Program-made: the position numbers and the translations under genes
Notes under the pieces: model-generated
The model's database searches: none
The model's input: only the letters and a program-made list of their open reading frames with translations
Told to the model about the DNA's origin: nothing
NCBI RefSeq assembly: GCF_900108175.1
Contig: NZ_FNVO01000007.1
Span: forward strand, 161,866-225,865
Direction: 5' to 3'
Length of the DNA stretch: 64,000 nucleotides
Origin: Thermomonospora echinospora
Lineage (GTDB): Bacteria; Actinomycetota; Actinomycetes; Streptosporangiales; Streptosporangiaceae
Part shown: positions 8,921-17,467 of the stretch, piece by piece
How the letters are laid out: each line of letters opens with the position of its first letter
Position numbering within the stretch: position 1 is the stretch's first letter

Positions 8921-10528
8921 ATGGCTGCACCCGACGGCGTGGAGGTCACCGGCCCCCTCCACGCGCGGTACGACGAGATCCTGACGCCCGAGGCACTGAC
9001 CTTCCTGGCCACCCTGCAGCGCGAGTTCGGCGCGCGGCGCAAGGAGCTGCTGACCGCCCGCGCCGAGCGGGAGGCGCGGCTGGCCGCCGGGGGCACCCTG
9101 GACTTCCTGCCCGAGACGGCCGAGATGCGCGCCGACGAGGGCTGGCGAGTGGCCGAGCCGGCGCCCGGCCTGGAGGACCGGCGGGTGGAGATCACCGGCC
9201 CGACCGACCGCAAGATGACGATCAACGCGCTCAACTCCGGCGCCAAGGTGTGGCTGGCCGACTTCGAGGACGCCAACACCCCGCTGTGGGAGAACATGAT
9301 CGAGGGCCAGCTGAGCCTGCGCGACGCCCTCGACCGCACGATCGACTTCACCGACCCCAAGAGCGGCAAGTCGTACGCGCTCAAGGCCGACGAGGAGCTG
9401 GCCACCATCGTGGTCCGCCCGCGCGGCTGGCACCTGGAGGAGAAGCACGTCCTGGTGGACGGGCTGCCGATGTCGGGGTCGCTGTTCGACTTCGGGCTGT
9501 ACCTCTTCCACTGCGCCCGCCGGCAGCTCGCCAAGGGCAAGGGGCCGTACTTCTACCTGCCCAAGATGGAGAGCCATCTGGAGGCGCGGCTGTGGAACGA
9601 CGTGTTCAACCTCGCTCAGGACGAGCTGGAGATCCCGCGCGGCACCATCCGCGCCACCGTGCTGATCGAGACCATCCCGGCCGCCTTCGAGATGGAGGAG
9701 ATCCTCTACGAGCTGCGCGACCACTCCGCCGGGCTGAACGCGGGCCGCTGGGACTACCTGTTCTCGGTGATCAAGAAGTTCCGCTCGCGGGGCGCGGCGT
9801 TCGTGCTGCCCGAGCGCAACGCGATCACCATGACCGCCCCGTTCATGCGGGCCTACACCGAGCTGCTGGTCCGCACCTGCCACAAGCGGGGGGCGCACGC
9901 CATCGGCGGGATGGCCGCCTTCATCCCGTCCCGCCGGGACGAGGAGGTCAACAAGATCGCGCTGGAGAAGGTGCGGGCCGACAAGACCCGCGAGGCCGGT
10001 GACGGCTTCGACGGCTCCTGGGTGGCCCACCCCGACCTGGTGCCGGTCTGCCGCGAGGTCTTCGACGGCGTGCTGGGCGAGGCGCCCAACCAGCGCGACC
10101 GGCTGCGCGAGGACGTCAAGGTCTCGGCCGCCGACCTGCTGGCGGTGGACAAGACCCCCGGCGACATCACCGAGGCGGGCCTGCGCAACAACATCGACGT
10201 GGCGCTGCGTTACCTGGCCACCTGGCTGGGCGGCAGCGGCGCGGTGGCCATCCACAACCTGATGGAGGACGCCGCCACCGCCGAGATCTCCCGTTCCCAG
10301 GTCTGGCAGTGGATCCACAACGGTGTCACCCTCAAGGAGGGCTGGCAGGTCACCAGGGAGCTGGTCGAGCAGATCATGGACGAGGAGCTCGCCGGCATCC
10401 GCGCCGAGCTGGGCGAGGCCTACGACGAGCCCCGCTACAACCAGGCGGTGACGCTGTTCAAGGAGGTCACGCTGGCCGACGACTACGCCGAGTTCCTCAC
10501 CCTCCCGGCGTACGAGCGCATGCCCTGA
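8921..10528 (+). CDS. aceB: Malate synthase A
   Basis: Condenses glyoxylate with acetyl-CoA to malate, in the glyoxylate shunt and glycolate use. The 535-residue length is typical of the A isoform. Motifs seen include [60 protein letters not shown], the Mg/substrate loop [13 protein letters not shown], and [16 protein letters not shown]. Start ATG 8921 has GGGAAGG just upstream; an in-frame GTG at 8891 is less likely. It is followed by palindromic structures and then glcDEF, so the cluster makes glyoxylate and consumes it. Isocitrate lyase is not in the window. Confidence 0.96.
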   Translation: MAAPDGVEVTGPLHARYDEILTPEALTFLATLQREFGARRKELLTARAEREARLAAGGTLDFLPETAEMRADEGWRVAEPAPGLEDRRVEITGPTDRKMTINALNSGAKVWLADFEDANTPLWENMIEGQLSLRDALDRTIDFTDPKSGKSYALKADEELATIVVRPRGWHLEEKHVLVDGLPMSGSLFDFGLYLFHCARRQLAKGKGPYFYLPKMESHLEARLWNDVFNLAQDELEIPRGTIRATVLIETIPAAFEMEEILYELRDHSAGLNAGRWDYLFSVIKKFRSRGAAFVLPERNAITMTAPFMRAYTELLVRTCHKRGAHAIGGMAAFIPSRRDEEVNKIALEKVRADKTREAGDGFDGSWVAHPDLVPVCREVFDGVLGEAPNQRDRLREDVKVSAADLLAVDKTPGDITEAGLRNNIDVALRYLATWLGGSGAVAIHNLMEDAATAEISRSQVWQWIHNGVTLKEGWQVTRELVEQIMDEELAGIRAELGEAYDEPRYNQAVTLFKEVTLADDYAEFLTLPAYERMP

Positions 10529-10530
10529 CC

Positions 10531-10565
10531 CGCTCACGGTCGCGCCTCCGGCGCGACGGCGAGCG
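10531..10565 (+). terminator. Hairpin after aceB
   Basis: Three bases after the aceB stop. An 8-bp perfect stem GTCGCGCC/GGCGCGAC with a 3-nt loop (10539-10557) is extended by an outer CGCTC/GAGCG pairing. No U-tract follows, as is common for actinobacterial terminators. Confidence 0.6.
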
Positions 10566-10596
10566 GGCCTGGGGACGCGCAGCCGTTCGTCGTCAC

Positions 10597-10631
10597 GGTT
10601 CAAGATCGCTCGTTCCTCGCGATCTTGAACC
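10597..10631. repeat. Perfect 13-bp inverted repeat
   Basis: GGTTCAAGATCGC (10597-10609) and its exact reverse complement (10619-10631) are separated by 9 nt. Its A+T content is higher than its surroundings, which suggests a REP-like element or a structured RNA arm. Confidence 0.75.
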
Positions 10632-10658
10632 GCTCCTCCTCACGACCACGCGGGCCCG

Positions 10659-10702
10659 CTCGCGGTGGCCCTGGGCGCTTTCGGGTGCAGGGCCACCGCG
10701 AG
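10659..10702. repeat. Perfect 15-bp inverted repeat with overlapping alternative arm
   Basis: CTCGCGGTGGCCCTG (10659-10673) pairs exactly with 10688-10702 across a 14-nt loop. Its left arm overlaps GGCCCGCTCGC (10653-10663), which can instead pair with GCGAGCGGGCC (10559-10569). The two folds exclude each other. Confidence 0.75.
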
Positions 10703-10803
10703 GGGCGGTGCGGGATGACAGGAGCGACACGACGATGAGGGGTGGAGTTACCTTGAGGTTCATGGACGGGTAGCGGGCGGGGCAGCACGACGGGAGCAAA
10801 GCG

Positions 10804-12252
10804 ATGGGGTTGGAGGGACTGGCCCGGCGATTCACCGAGGTGCTCGGGGATGAGCGGGTCATCACCGATCCGGTGCGGTTGCGGACCTACGAATGCGACG
10901 GGCTCACGTACCACCGGGCCATGCCGGGTGTCGTCGTGCTGCCCGACACCGCCGAGCAGATCGCCGCGATCGTGCGGGAGTGCGTGACGGCGGGCGTCCC
11001 CTACGTGGCGCGCGGCTCCGGCACGGGGCTGTCGGGGGGCGCGCTGCCGCGTACGGACGGCGTGCTCATCGTGACCTCGCGGATGCGGCGGATCCTGGAG
11101 ATCGACCCCGCCAACCAGCGGGCGGTGGTGGAGCCCGGCGTGATCAACCTAGAGCTGACGAAGGCGGCCAGGCCGCACGGGTACTACTTCGCGCCCGACC
11201 CGTCCAGCCAGCAGATCTGCTCGATCGGCGGGAACGTGGCGGAGAACTCCGGCGGGGCGCACTGCCTGAAGTACGGCTTCACCGCGCACCACGTGCTGGC
11301 CTGCGAGATCGTCACCCCGGACGGCGAGATCACCACGATCGGGCGGGACACGGGCGGCTATGACCTGCTCGGCGCGTTCGTGGGGTCGGAGGGCACGCTG
11401 GGCATCACCACCAAGATCACCGTGCGGCTGACCCGGCTGCCGCAGACGGTGCAGACGCTGTTGGCGGCGTTCGACTCGATCGAGGCGGGCGGCACGGCGG
11501 TGTCGGCGATCATCGGGGCCGGGGTGGTGCCGGCGGCCATCGAGATGATGGACGCGCTGTCCATCGAGGCGGCCGAGGCGGCGGTGGCGTGCGGCTACCC
11601 GCCCGGCGCCGGGGCGGTGCTGATCGTGGAGCTGGACGGCCCGGCCGCGGAGGTCGAGCACCAGTTCGCCGAGGTAGAGCGGTTGTGCCGACGGGCGGGC
11701 GCGTTCGAAATCCGGATCGCCACCGACGACGCCGAACGGAACCTGATCTGGAAGGGCCGCAAGTCGGCGTTCGCCGCGGTCGGCCGGATCAGCCCCGCCT
11801 ACCTGGTGCAGGACGGGGTGATCCCGCGCACCGCGCTGCCGCGGGTGCTGGCCCGCATCGACGAGCTGTCCCGCGAGTCGGGGGTGCGGGTGGCCAACGT
11901 CTTCCACGCCGGGGACGGCAACCTGCACCCGCTGGTGCTGTTCGACGACTCCGAGCCGGGGGCCGGGCAGCGGGCCGAGGAGCTCTCCGGCCGGATCCTG
12001 GACCTGTGCATCGAGCACGGCGGTTCGATCACCGGGGAGCACGGGGTGGGGGTGGACAAGTCCCGCCACATGCCCCGCATGTTCACCGAGACCGACCTGG
12101 ACACCATGCAGATGGTGCGCTGCGCCTTCGACCCGGCCGGGCTGTGCAACCCCGGCAAGGTCTTCCCGACGCCCCGCCTGTGCGGCGAGGTGCCGGGGGT
12201 GCGCAAGGAGCCGCACCCGCTGGTCCAGCAGGGGAAGGCGGAGCTGTTCTGA
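10804..12252 (+). CDS. glcD: Glycolate oxidase subunit GlcD (FAD-linked oxidase)
   Basis: Catalytic FAD subunit of the GlcDEF complex, oxidising glycolate to glyoxylate at the membrane. The 482-residue protein has the PCMH-type FAD domain (YVARGSGTGLSGGALP; IGGNVAENSGGAHCLKYG; GSEGTLGI) and the C-terminal FAD oxidase domain with VFHAGDGNLHPL and GSITGEHGVGVDK. Start ATG at 10804 has GGGAG upstream. It is followed after 31 bp by glcE and then glcF with no gap, clearly one operon. D-lactate dehydrogenase is the nearest alternative, but the three-subunit context favours glycolate oxidase. Confidence 0.93.
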   Translation: MGLEGLARRFTEVLGDERVITDPVRLRTYECDGLTYHRAMPGVVVLPDTAEQIAAIVRECVTAGVPYVARGSGTGLSGGALPRTDGVLIVTSRMRRILEIDPANQRAVVEPGVINLELTKAARPHGYYFAPDPSSQQICSIGGNVAENSGGAHCLKYGFTAHHVLACEIVTPDGEITTIGRDTGGYDLLGAFVGSEGTLGITTKITVRLTRLPQTVQTLLAAFDSIEAGGTAVSAIIGAGVVPAAIEMMDALSIEAAEAAVACGYPPGAGAVLIVELDGPAAEVEHQFAEVERLCRRAGAFEIRIATDDAERNLIWKGRKSAFAAVGRISPAYLVQDGVIPRTALPRVLARIDELSRESGVRVANVFHAGDGNLHPLVLFDDSEPGAGQRAEELSGRILDLCIEHGGSITGEHGVGVDKSRHMPRMFTETDLDTMQMVRCAFDPAGLCNPGKVFPTPRLCGEVPGVRKEPHPLVQQGKAELF

Positions 12253-12283
12253 TGGGCGCCCGCGTCGGGGAGGTGCGGTCCTG

Positions 12284-13507
12284 GTGAGCGATGTGCTGTC
12301 GGCCCTGGGCGAGGTCTGCGCGGACGTACGGGAGGGCCTGCCCGAGGAGGGTGTTCTCGGAGTGCTCCCGGCGATGGTCGCCGCACCGCGCACGGTGGCG
12401 GAGGCCGCCGAGGTGATGCGGGTCGCCGCCGAGCGGGACCTGGCGGTCGTGCCGCGCGGCAACGAGACCCGGCTCGACTGGGGACGCCCGCCCGCGCGCT
12501 GCGACCTGCTCGTCGACACCACCGGGCTGGACCGGGTGATTGAGCACGCCGCCGGCGACCTGGTGGTCAAGGTGGAGGCCGGGCTGACGGTGGACCGGCT
12601 GGCCGAGGTGCTGGCCGCCCACGGGCAGCGGCTCGCGCTGGACGTCCCGCTGCCCGGCTCCACGGTCGGCGGCACGCTGGCCGCCGCGGCCGGCGGCCCG
12701 TCCCGGCTGCTGTACGGGTCGGCCCGCGACCTGCTGATCGGCGTGACGATGGTCAGGGCGGACGGCCGGATCGCCAAGGCGGGCGGCAAGGTCGTCAAGA
12801 ACGTCGCCGGCTACGACCTCGGCAAACTACTCACCGGGTCGTTCGGGACGCTCGGGCTGATCGTGGAGGCCGCGTTCCGGCTGCATCCGCTGCCCGAGGC
12901 GCGGGCGTACGTCACCGCCGGCTTCGGCGGGGTGCGTGAGGCGTACCAAGCCGTCCAGCAGGTGCTGCACTCCCACCACGTGCCGAGCGCAATCGAGGTC
13001 GACACCGTGATCGGCGGCCCAGTGACGGTGGGCGTCCTGGTGGAGGGCGTCCAGCAGGGGGTGGGCGCGCGCGCCGCCGCGGTGGCGGAGCTGCTGGGCC
13101 CGGCCGCCGACGTCGCCGACGCGCCGCCGGACTGGTGGGGCGCCTACCCCGGCGGCAGCACGCTGGTCGAGGTCACCGCCCCGCCGACCGCGCTCCCCCG
13201 GATCGTGGCCGAGCTGGCGGAGGGCGGCTGCGCGGGGGCAGTGCTGCGCGGGTCGGCGGGCGTGGGCGGATGGCATGTCGGGCTGGAGGCCGGCGAGCCG
13301 CCGGCCGTGGCCGGCCCGCTGGCCAGGCTGCGGCGCGTGCTGGCCCCGCTGCCGGGCGGCGCGGTGGTCCGCTACGCCCCCGAGGCCGTCCGCGAGGAGA
13401 TCGACCTGTGGGGCCCCGTCCCCGCCCTGCCGCTGATGCGGCGGGTCAAGGACCAGTTCGACCCCGGCCACCGGCTTTCACCCGGTCGTTTCGCAGGAGG
13501 GATCTGA
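12284..13507 (+). CDS. glcE: Glycolate oxidase subunit GlcE (FAD-binding)
   Basis: Second FAD-binding subunit of glycolate oxidase. The 407-residue PCMH-type domain shows VVPRGNETRLDWG, PLPGSTVGGTLAAAAGGPSR, KAGGKVVKNVAGYDLGKLL and GSFGTLGLI. The C-terminus (MRRVKDQFDPGHRLSPGRF) resembles GlcD's but is shortened, as expected for GlcE. The GTG start follows GGGGAGG by about 11 nt. The stop TGA is immediately followed by the glcF ATG. Confidence 0.9.
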   Translation: MSDVLSALGEVCADVREGLPEEGVLGVLPAMVAAPRTVAEAAEVMRVAAERDLAVVPRGNETRLDWGRPPARCDLLVDTTGLDRVIEHAAGDLVVKVEAGLTVDRLAEVLAAHGQRLALDVPLPGSTVGGTLAAAAGGPSRLLYGSARDLLIGVTMVRADGRIAKAGGKVVKNVAGYDLGKLLTGSFGTLGLIVEAAFRLHPLPEARAYVTAGFGGVREAYQAVQQVLHSHHVPSAIEVDTVIGGPVTVGVLVEGVQQGVGARAAAVAELLGPAADVADAPPDWWGAYPGGSTLVEVTAPPTALPRIVAELAEGGCAGAVLRGSAGVGGWHVGLEAGEPPAVAGPLARLRRVLAPLPGGAVVRYAPEAVREEIDLWGPVPALPLMRRVKDQFDPGHRLSPGRFAGGI

Positions 13508-14788
13508 ATGACGTCCCGGGACGAGGAGCTGCGCCCGCTGGTCGACGACTGCGTGCACTGCGGGTTCTGTCTGCCGACCTGCCCCACGTACGTGCTGTGG
13601 GGCGAGGAGATGGACTCGCCGCGCGGCCGTATCCACCTCATGGGGCAGCATCTGGAGGGCGAGCCTCTCGGCCTGCCGATGGTCGAGCACTTCGACCGCT
13701 GCCTGGGTTGCATGGCGTGCGTGACGGCCTGCCCGTCGGGCGTCCGGTACGACCGGCTGATCGAGCAGACCCGGGCACAGGTGGAGCGGGAGCACTCCCG
13801 GCCGGCCGGGGAGCGGGCCGTCCGCGAGCTGATCTTCCGGCTGTTCCCCTACCCGCGCCGGCTGCACGCGTTGCGCGGCCCGCTGCGGCTCTACCAGCGC
13901 ACCGGCCTGGACCGTCTGGTCGAGCGCACCGGCGTGCTGGAGCGCCTGTCCCCCGCGCTGGCGGCGATGGAACGGCTCGCGCCTCCTCTGGGGCGGGCGC
14001 CGCGGCTGCCGGAGCGGGTGGCCGCGCGCGGCGGGCGCCGGGCCACGGTCGGGATGCTCACCGGCTGCGTCCAGCGGGAGTTCTTCCCCGGCGTCAACGC
14101 CGCCACCGCGCGGGTACTGGCGATGGAGGGCTGTGACGTGGTCATCCCGCGCGGCCAGGGCTGCTGCGGGGCGCTGTCGGTGCATTCGGGGCGGCAGGAG
14201 GAGGGCCTGCGGTTCGCGCGGCGGACCATCGCCGCGTTCGAGTCGGTGGACGTCGTCGTGGTCAACGCGGCGGGCTGCGGCTCGGTCATGAAGGAGTACC
14301 GGGAACTGCTGGCCGGCGACCCGGTCTGGGCGGCGCGGGCCGAGGCGTTCAGCCGCAAGACCCGCGACCTCGCCGAGTTCCTGGTCGAGCTGGGGCCGCG
14401 CGCCGAGCGCCACCCGGTACCCGTGACGGTGGCCTACCACGACGCCTGCCACCTGTCCCACGCCCAAGGCATCCGGGTCCAGCCCCGGGCGCTGCTGGCC
14501 GGGATCCCCGAGCTGACCGTGCGGGAGATCGCCGACCCCGACATCTGCTGCGGCTCGGCCGGGACCTACAACCTGCTGCAGCCCGAGGCGGCGGCACAGC
14601 TGGGCGACCGCAAGGCGGCCGGCGTCCGCGACACCGGGGCCGAGCTGCTGGTGGCCGCCAATCCCGGCTGCTCGATGCAGATCGCCACGGCGCTGCGCCG
14701 CCGGGGCGAGGAGATCGCCGTGGCGCACACCGCGCAGGTGCTGGACGCCTCGCTGCGGGGGCTGGGCCGCGGGCCGCTGTTCCGCTGA
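13508..14788 (+). CDS. glcF: Glycolate oxidase iron-sulfur subunit GlcF
   Basis: 426-residue electron-transfer subunit with two [4Fe-4S] motifs: Cys15/18/21/25 (CVHCGFCLPTC) and Cys65/68/71/75 (CLGCMACVTAC). These are followed by two cysteine-rich CCG domains (GCCGALSVHSG; CCGSAGTYN) thought to bind a further cofactor. It passes electrons from GlcD/GlcE to the quinone pool. Its ATG abuts the glcE stop, so translation is probably coupled. The stop codon lies inside the first unit of a 17-bp tandem repeat. Confidence 0.93.
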   Translation: MTSRDEELRPLVDDCVHCGFCLPTCPTYVLWGEEMDSPRGRIHLMGQHLEGEPLGLPMVEHFDRCLGCMACVTACPSGVRYDRLIEQTRAQVEREHSRPAGERAVRELIFRLFPYPRRLHALRGPLRLYQRTGLDRLVERTGVLERLSPALAAMERLAPPLGRAPRLPERVAARGGRRATVGMLTGCVQREFFPGVNAATARVLAMEGCDVVIPRGQGCCGALSVHSGRQEEGLRFARRTIAAFESVDVVVVNAAGCGSVMKEYRELLAGDPVWAARAEAFSRKTRDLAEFLVELGPRAERHPVPVTVAYHDACHLSHAQGIRVQPRALLAGIPELTVREIADPDICCGSAGTYNLLQPEAAAQLGDRKAAGVRDTGAELLVAANPGCSMQIATALRRRGEEIAVAHTAQVLDASLRGLGRGPLFR

Positions 14789-14837
14789 GCGCTACTGACA
14801 CATGAGCGCTACTGACACATGAGCGCTACTGACACAT
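14787..14837. repeat. Three perfect 17-bp tandem repeats at the glcF stop codon
   Basis: GAGCGCTACTGACACAT occurs three times without mismatch. The glcF stop (14786-14788) overlaps the first copy. Because 17 is not divisible by 3, the copies place TGA in all three frames. The remaining gap to 15043 contains an AACGGT/ACCGTT dyad near 14910-14929 and a possible promoter, but no gene. Confidence 0.95.
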
Positions 14838-15043
14838 CGTCCAATGCCGGGGGTGGGCGCACCCGGTCCGTGAGGGTCTGCTGTATTGTGTCTGGCCCTG
14901 AGCCGCAACGGTCTTTTCACAACCGTTCGATGAACGTGAAATGACCGTGACCCTTCTGGGAGAAACGGCGGCAGGCCGACACCAGGAACGCGCACAGGCG
15001 TCACGGCAAGGCCGGACGCACTCACGGACCCGGGGACGAACCG

Positions 15044-15760
15044 ATGTCGAACAGCCACCGCCCGCACCGCCGCCGTCGCCGTCGCCGGAAGAGCCACGCC
15101 GGAAGAATCGGCCTCGCCGGAGCACTCGCCGGGGTCCTCGGAGTCGGCGCCGTCGTGGCAGGCTACGTCGCGCTCAAGCCGGACACCGAGCCGCAGACCT
15201 CGTCGAACGCCGCCGTCCAAGACGGCCCCGGGCCGAGCGGCGGTCCGGCCGAGCCGTCCGACGCCCCCAGGACCGGGCCGACGCTGAGCGTCACCACCCC
15301 GGAGGGTTACGGGTACGGGCTGGGCGCGGCCAGGACCGGCACCGCCGGAAAGCCGCTGTCACGCAGCACGGCCGCCCCCTCGGGGACCGCCTACGCCTAC
15401 GCCGAGTACGTGCTGACCAACAACCAGCAGCAGCCCGTCCTGCTGGACTTCCCCGCCGACCTGTTCCTGCCGCTCAAGTACGTGCCCTCGGCCGCGCGCC
15501 AGCGGTGCATGCCGCAGCCGGGCGTCCCCAAGGACATGTGCACGCTGCCCAACCACAGCCAGGTCATCGCACGGCTGAACGGCTCGGCCGCCCCGATCGT
15601 CCAGGACGGCGACGCGCTGATGCCGCCCGGCGCCTCCTACCTGGTGCGGATCGCCACCGACCTGCCGGTCGACCCCCGCGTCGGCGAGGAAATCCGGCTG
15701 TACGTGTGGAACGCGCGCTTCACCAGCGACCGCCGGGGCATCGAGGTCCCGCTGCCCTGA
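15044..15760 (+). CDS. Membrane-anchored secreted protein of unknown function
   Basis: 238-residue protein. The very basic N-terminus (RPHRRRRRRRK) is followed by one hydrophobic helix (about 23-45) and a low-complexity Pro/Gly/Ser linker. An extracytoplasmic beta-rich domain (about 85-238) then recalls telomeric-repeat-like/DUF4352 immunoglobulin folds: YAYAEYVLTNNQQQPVLLDFPADLF with two cysteines that could pair. Orientation is presumably N-in, C-out. Its stop codon abuts the stop of the convergent binding-protein gene (TGATCA, 15758-15763). Function unknown. Confidence 0.8.
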   Translation: MSNSHRPHRRRRRRRKSHAGRIGLAGALAGVLGVGAVVAGYVALKPDTEPQTSSNAAVQDGPGPSGGPAEPSDAPRTGPTLSVTTPEGYGYGLGAARTGTAGKPLSRSTAAPSGTAYAYAEYVLTNNQQQPVLLDFPADLFLPLKYVPSAARQRCMPQPGVPKDMCTLPNHSQVIARLNGSAAPIVQDGDALMPPGASYLVRIATDLPVDPRVGEEIRLYVWNARFTSDRRGIEVPLP

Positions 15761-17467
15761 TCAGCGGCTCGCCGGCGCGGTGAACCCGATGTCCTCATAC
15801 GCCAGGTCGTAAAAGCCCCGGGCGCCGAAGTTGGCCAGGTCCCCGCGCACCGCCAGCAGTTGCGGACGCTGGTAGAGCGGCAGCACGGTCGCCTGCCGCC
15901 ACACCATCCGGTCGGCCTCGTTGACCAGCCGCCGGACCTTGACCGGGTCGAGTTCGGCCACGGCCCGGTCCAGGGCGGCGTCCAGGGCCGGTGAGCCGAT
16001 CCGCGAGTAGTTCTGCTGGATGCTGCCGCCCCGCGGGGTCGCGAAGACCGCCCGGTTGGAGGAGACCGGGAACGGGGTGCCCAGCCACGAGAACGGGACG
16101 ATGTCGAAGTTGCCGGGCAGCACGTAGCGGTCGAACAGGTCGTCGGTCGGCACCGGCCGGATGTCGACCCGCACCCCGATCCGCGCCAGCATCGCCTGCA
16201 CCAACTCGCCCTCCCGCTTGCTGACGTGCTGGGTGGCGGGCACCACGAAGCGCACCGCCAGCGTCCGGCCGTCCTTGACGCGGTACCGCCCGGCCCGCCG
16301 CCAGCCCGCCTCCTCCAACAGCCGGTTCGCCCGCGCCGGGTCGTGGCGGCCCAGTTCCCCGGCGTTGTCCCGGTAGCCGGTCTGGGTGTGCATGAAGAAG
16401 TGGTTGCCGAGCACCTCGACCGGCCAGTCCATGTCCTTCAGATCGGATTCGGCCAGTGCCCGCCGGTCGATCCCGTTCATGATCGCTTGACGGACCCGTA
16501 CGTCCGACAGGATCGGGCCGCCGGCGTTGAACGTCAGGTGCCGCCAGTCCGGGCCGGCCGCGCGGCGGATCACCGCGCCCCGCACCCGCAGCGCCCGGCG
16601 GTAGGCGCCGGCGTCGCCGCCGGCGTCCAGCACGTCCACCTCGCCGTTGGCGAAGGCGCCGGGCGCGGCGCCGGGGTCCAGCACCCGGAACACGATCCGG
16701 TCCAGCCGGGCGGGCCGGCCCCACCAGCGCGGATCCCGGACGATGGTGATCGTCTTGGCGGTCCGGTCGATGGCCTCCACCTTGAACGGGCCGGCGGTGA
16801 CCGGCAGCCGGTTCAGCCAGCCGCCGTTGAAGACCGCGGGCTGGGCGCCGGTCGCCGCCGGGTAGAGCGGAGTGAACAGCGCCCGCCAGTCGGCGAACGG
16901 GCGGGCGAAGGTGACCACCGCCTGCCGGTCGTGGCGGCCCCGCCGCACCGAGGCGATCCGGTCGTAGCCGGTGACCGCGGCGACCTGGTAGCGGCCGTCC
17001 CGGCCGCACAGCGCCCGCGCCTGGGCGGCGAAGTCCCGGTAGGTGATGGGGGTGCCGTCCGACCACCGCGCCCGGGGGTCGATGGTGTAGGTGACCACCT
17101 GGGCCGGCGCGGTGGTGACCTCGACGTCGGCGAGGTACTCGGGGACCGGGTGCGAGACGCCCTTGGCGTCCGAGCGCATCAGGTACGGCATCACCCCCTG
17201 CAGGACCTCGTTGACCACGCCCTTGGAGCCGTTGACATGGTGGAAGTTCCACTGGGTCGGGAACTCGGGCATCGGCCAGCGCAACGTGCCCCCGGCGCGC
17301 AGCCGTTCGCGGGGCATCGGGTTGACGTCGTAGGCCGGCAGCGCGGACATGTCGTCGGGCATCCGCTCCCTCCCGGTGTCGACGGCACAGCCCGCCACCA
17401 GCAGCAGACCGACCAGCAGACCGGCCGGCCCGGCCACGGCGGGCACGGATCGGGCCCGAAATCTCAT
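15761..17467 (-). CDS. Family 5 extracellular solute-binding lipoprotein (peptide/nickel type)
   Basis: 568-residue substrate-binding lipoprotein of an oligopeptide/dipeptide-type importer. A lipobox (LLVAGC, Cys27) predicts membrane anchoring after cleavage. The SBP_bac_5 fold is shown by SDAKGVSHPVPEYLADVEVT, YTIDPRARWSDGTPITYRDF, RRALAESDLKDMDWP and the C-terminal RMVWRQATVLPLYQRPQLLAV. Start ATG at 17465-17467 overlaps the stop of the ATPase gene (ATGA). It is the last gene of a four-gene operon, an uncommon place for the binding protein. The substrate (peptide, nickel or other) cannot be decided. Confidence 0.9.
   Translation of the reverse strand: MRFRARSVPAVAGPAGLLVGLLLVAGCAVDTGRERMPDDMSALPAYDVNPMPRERLRAGGTLRWPMPEFPTQWNFHHVNGSKGVVNEVLQGVMPYLMRSDAKGVSHPVPEYLADVEVTTAPAQVVTYTIDPRARWSDGTPITYRDFAAQARALCGRDGRYQVAAVTGYDRIASVRRGRHDRQAVVTFARPFADWRALFTPLYPAATGAQPAVFNGGWLNRLPVTAGPFKVEAIDRTAKTITIVRDPRWWGRPARLDRIVFRVLDPGAAPGAFANGEVDVLDAGGDAGAYRRALRVRGAVIRRAAGPDWRHLTFNAGGPILSDVRVRQAIMNGIDRRALAESDLKDMDWPVEVLGNHFFMHTQTGYRDNAGELGRHDPARANRLLEEAGWRRAGRYRVKDGRTLAVRFVVPATQHVSKREGELVQAMLARIGVRVDIRPVPTDDLFDRYVLPGNFDIVPFSWLGTPFPVSSNRAVFATPRGGSIQQNYSRIGSPALDAALDRAVAELDPVKVRRLVNEADRMVWRQATVLPLYQRPQLLAVRGDLANFGARGFYDLAYEDIGFTAPASR

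Noticed and set aside
14804-14820. Six-codon mini frames (MSATDT) within the 17-bp repeats
   Set aside because: They arise from the repeat itself, with no separate ribosome site; unlikely to be leader peptides.
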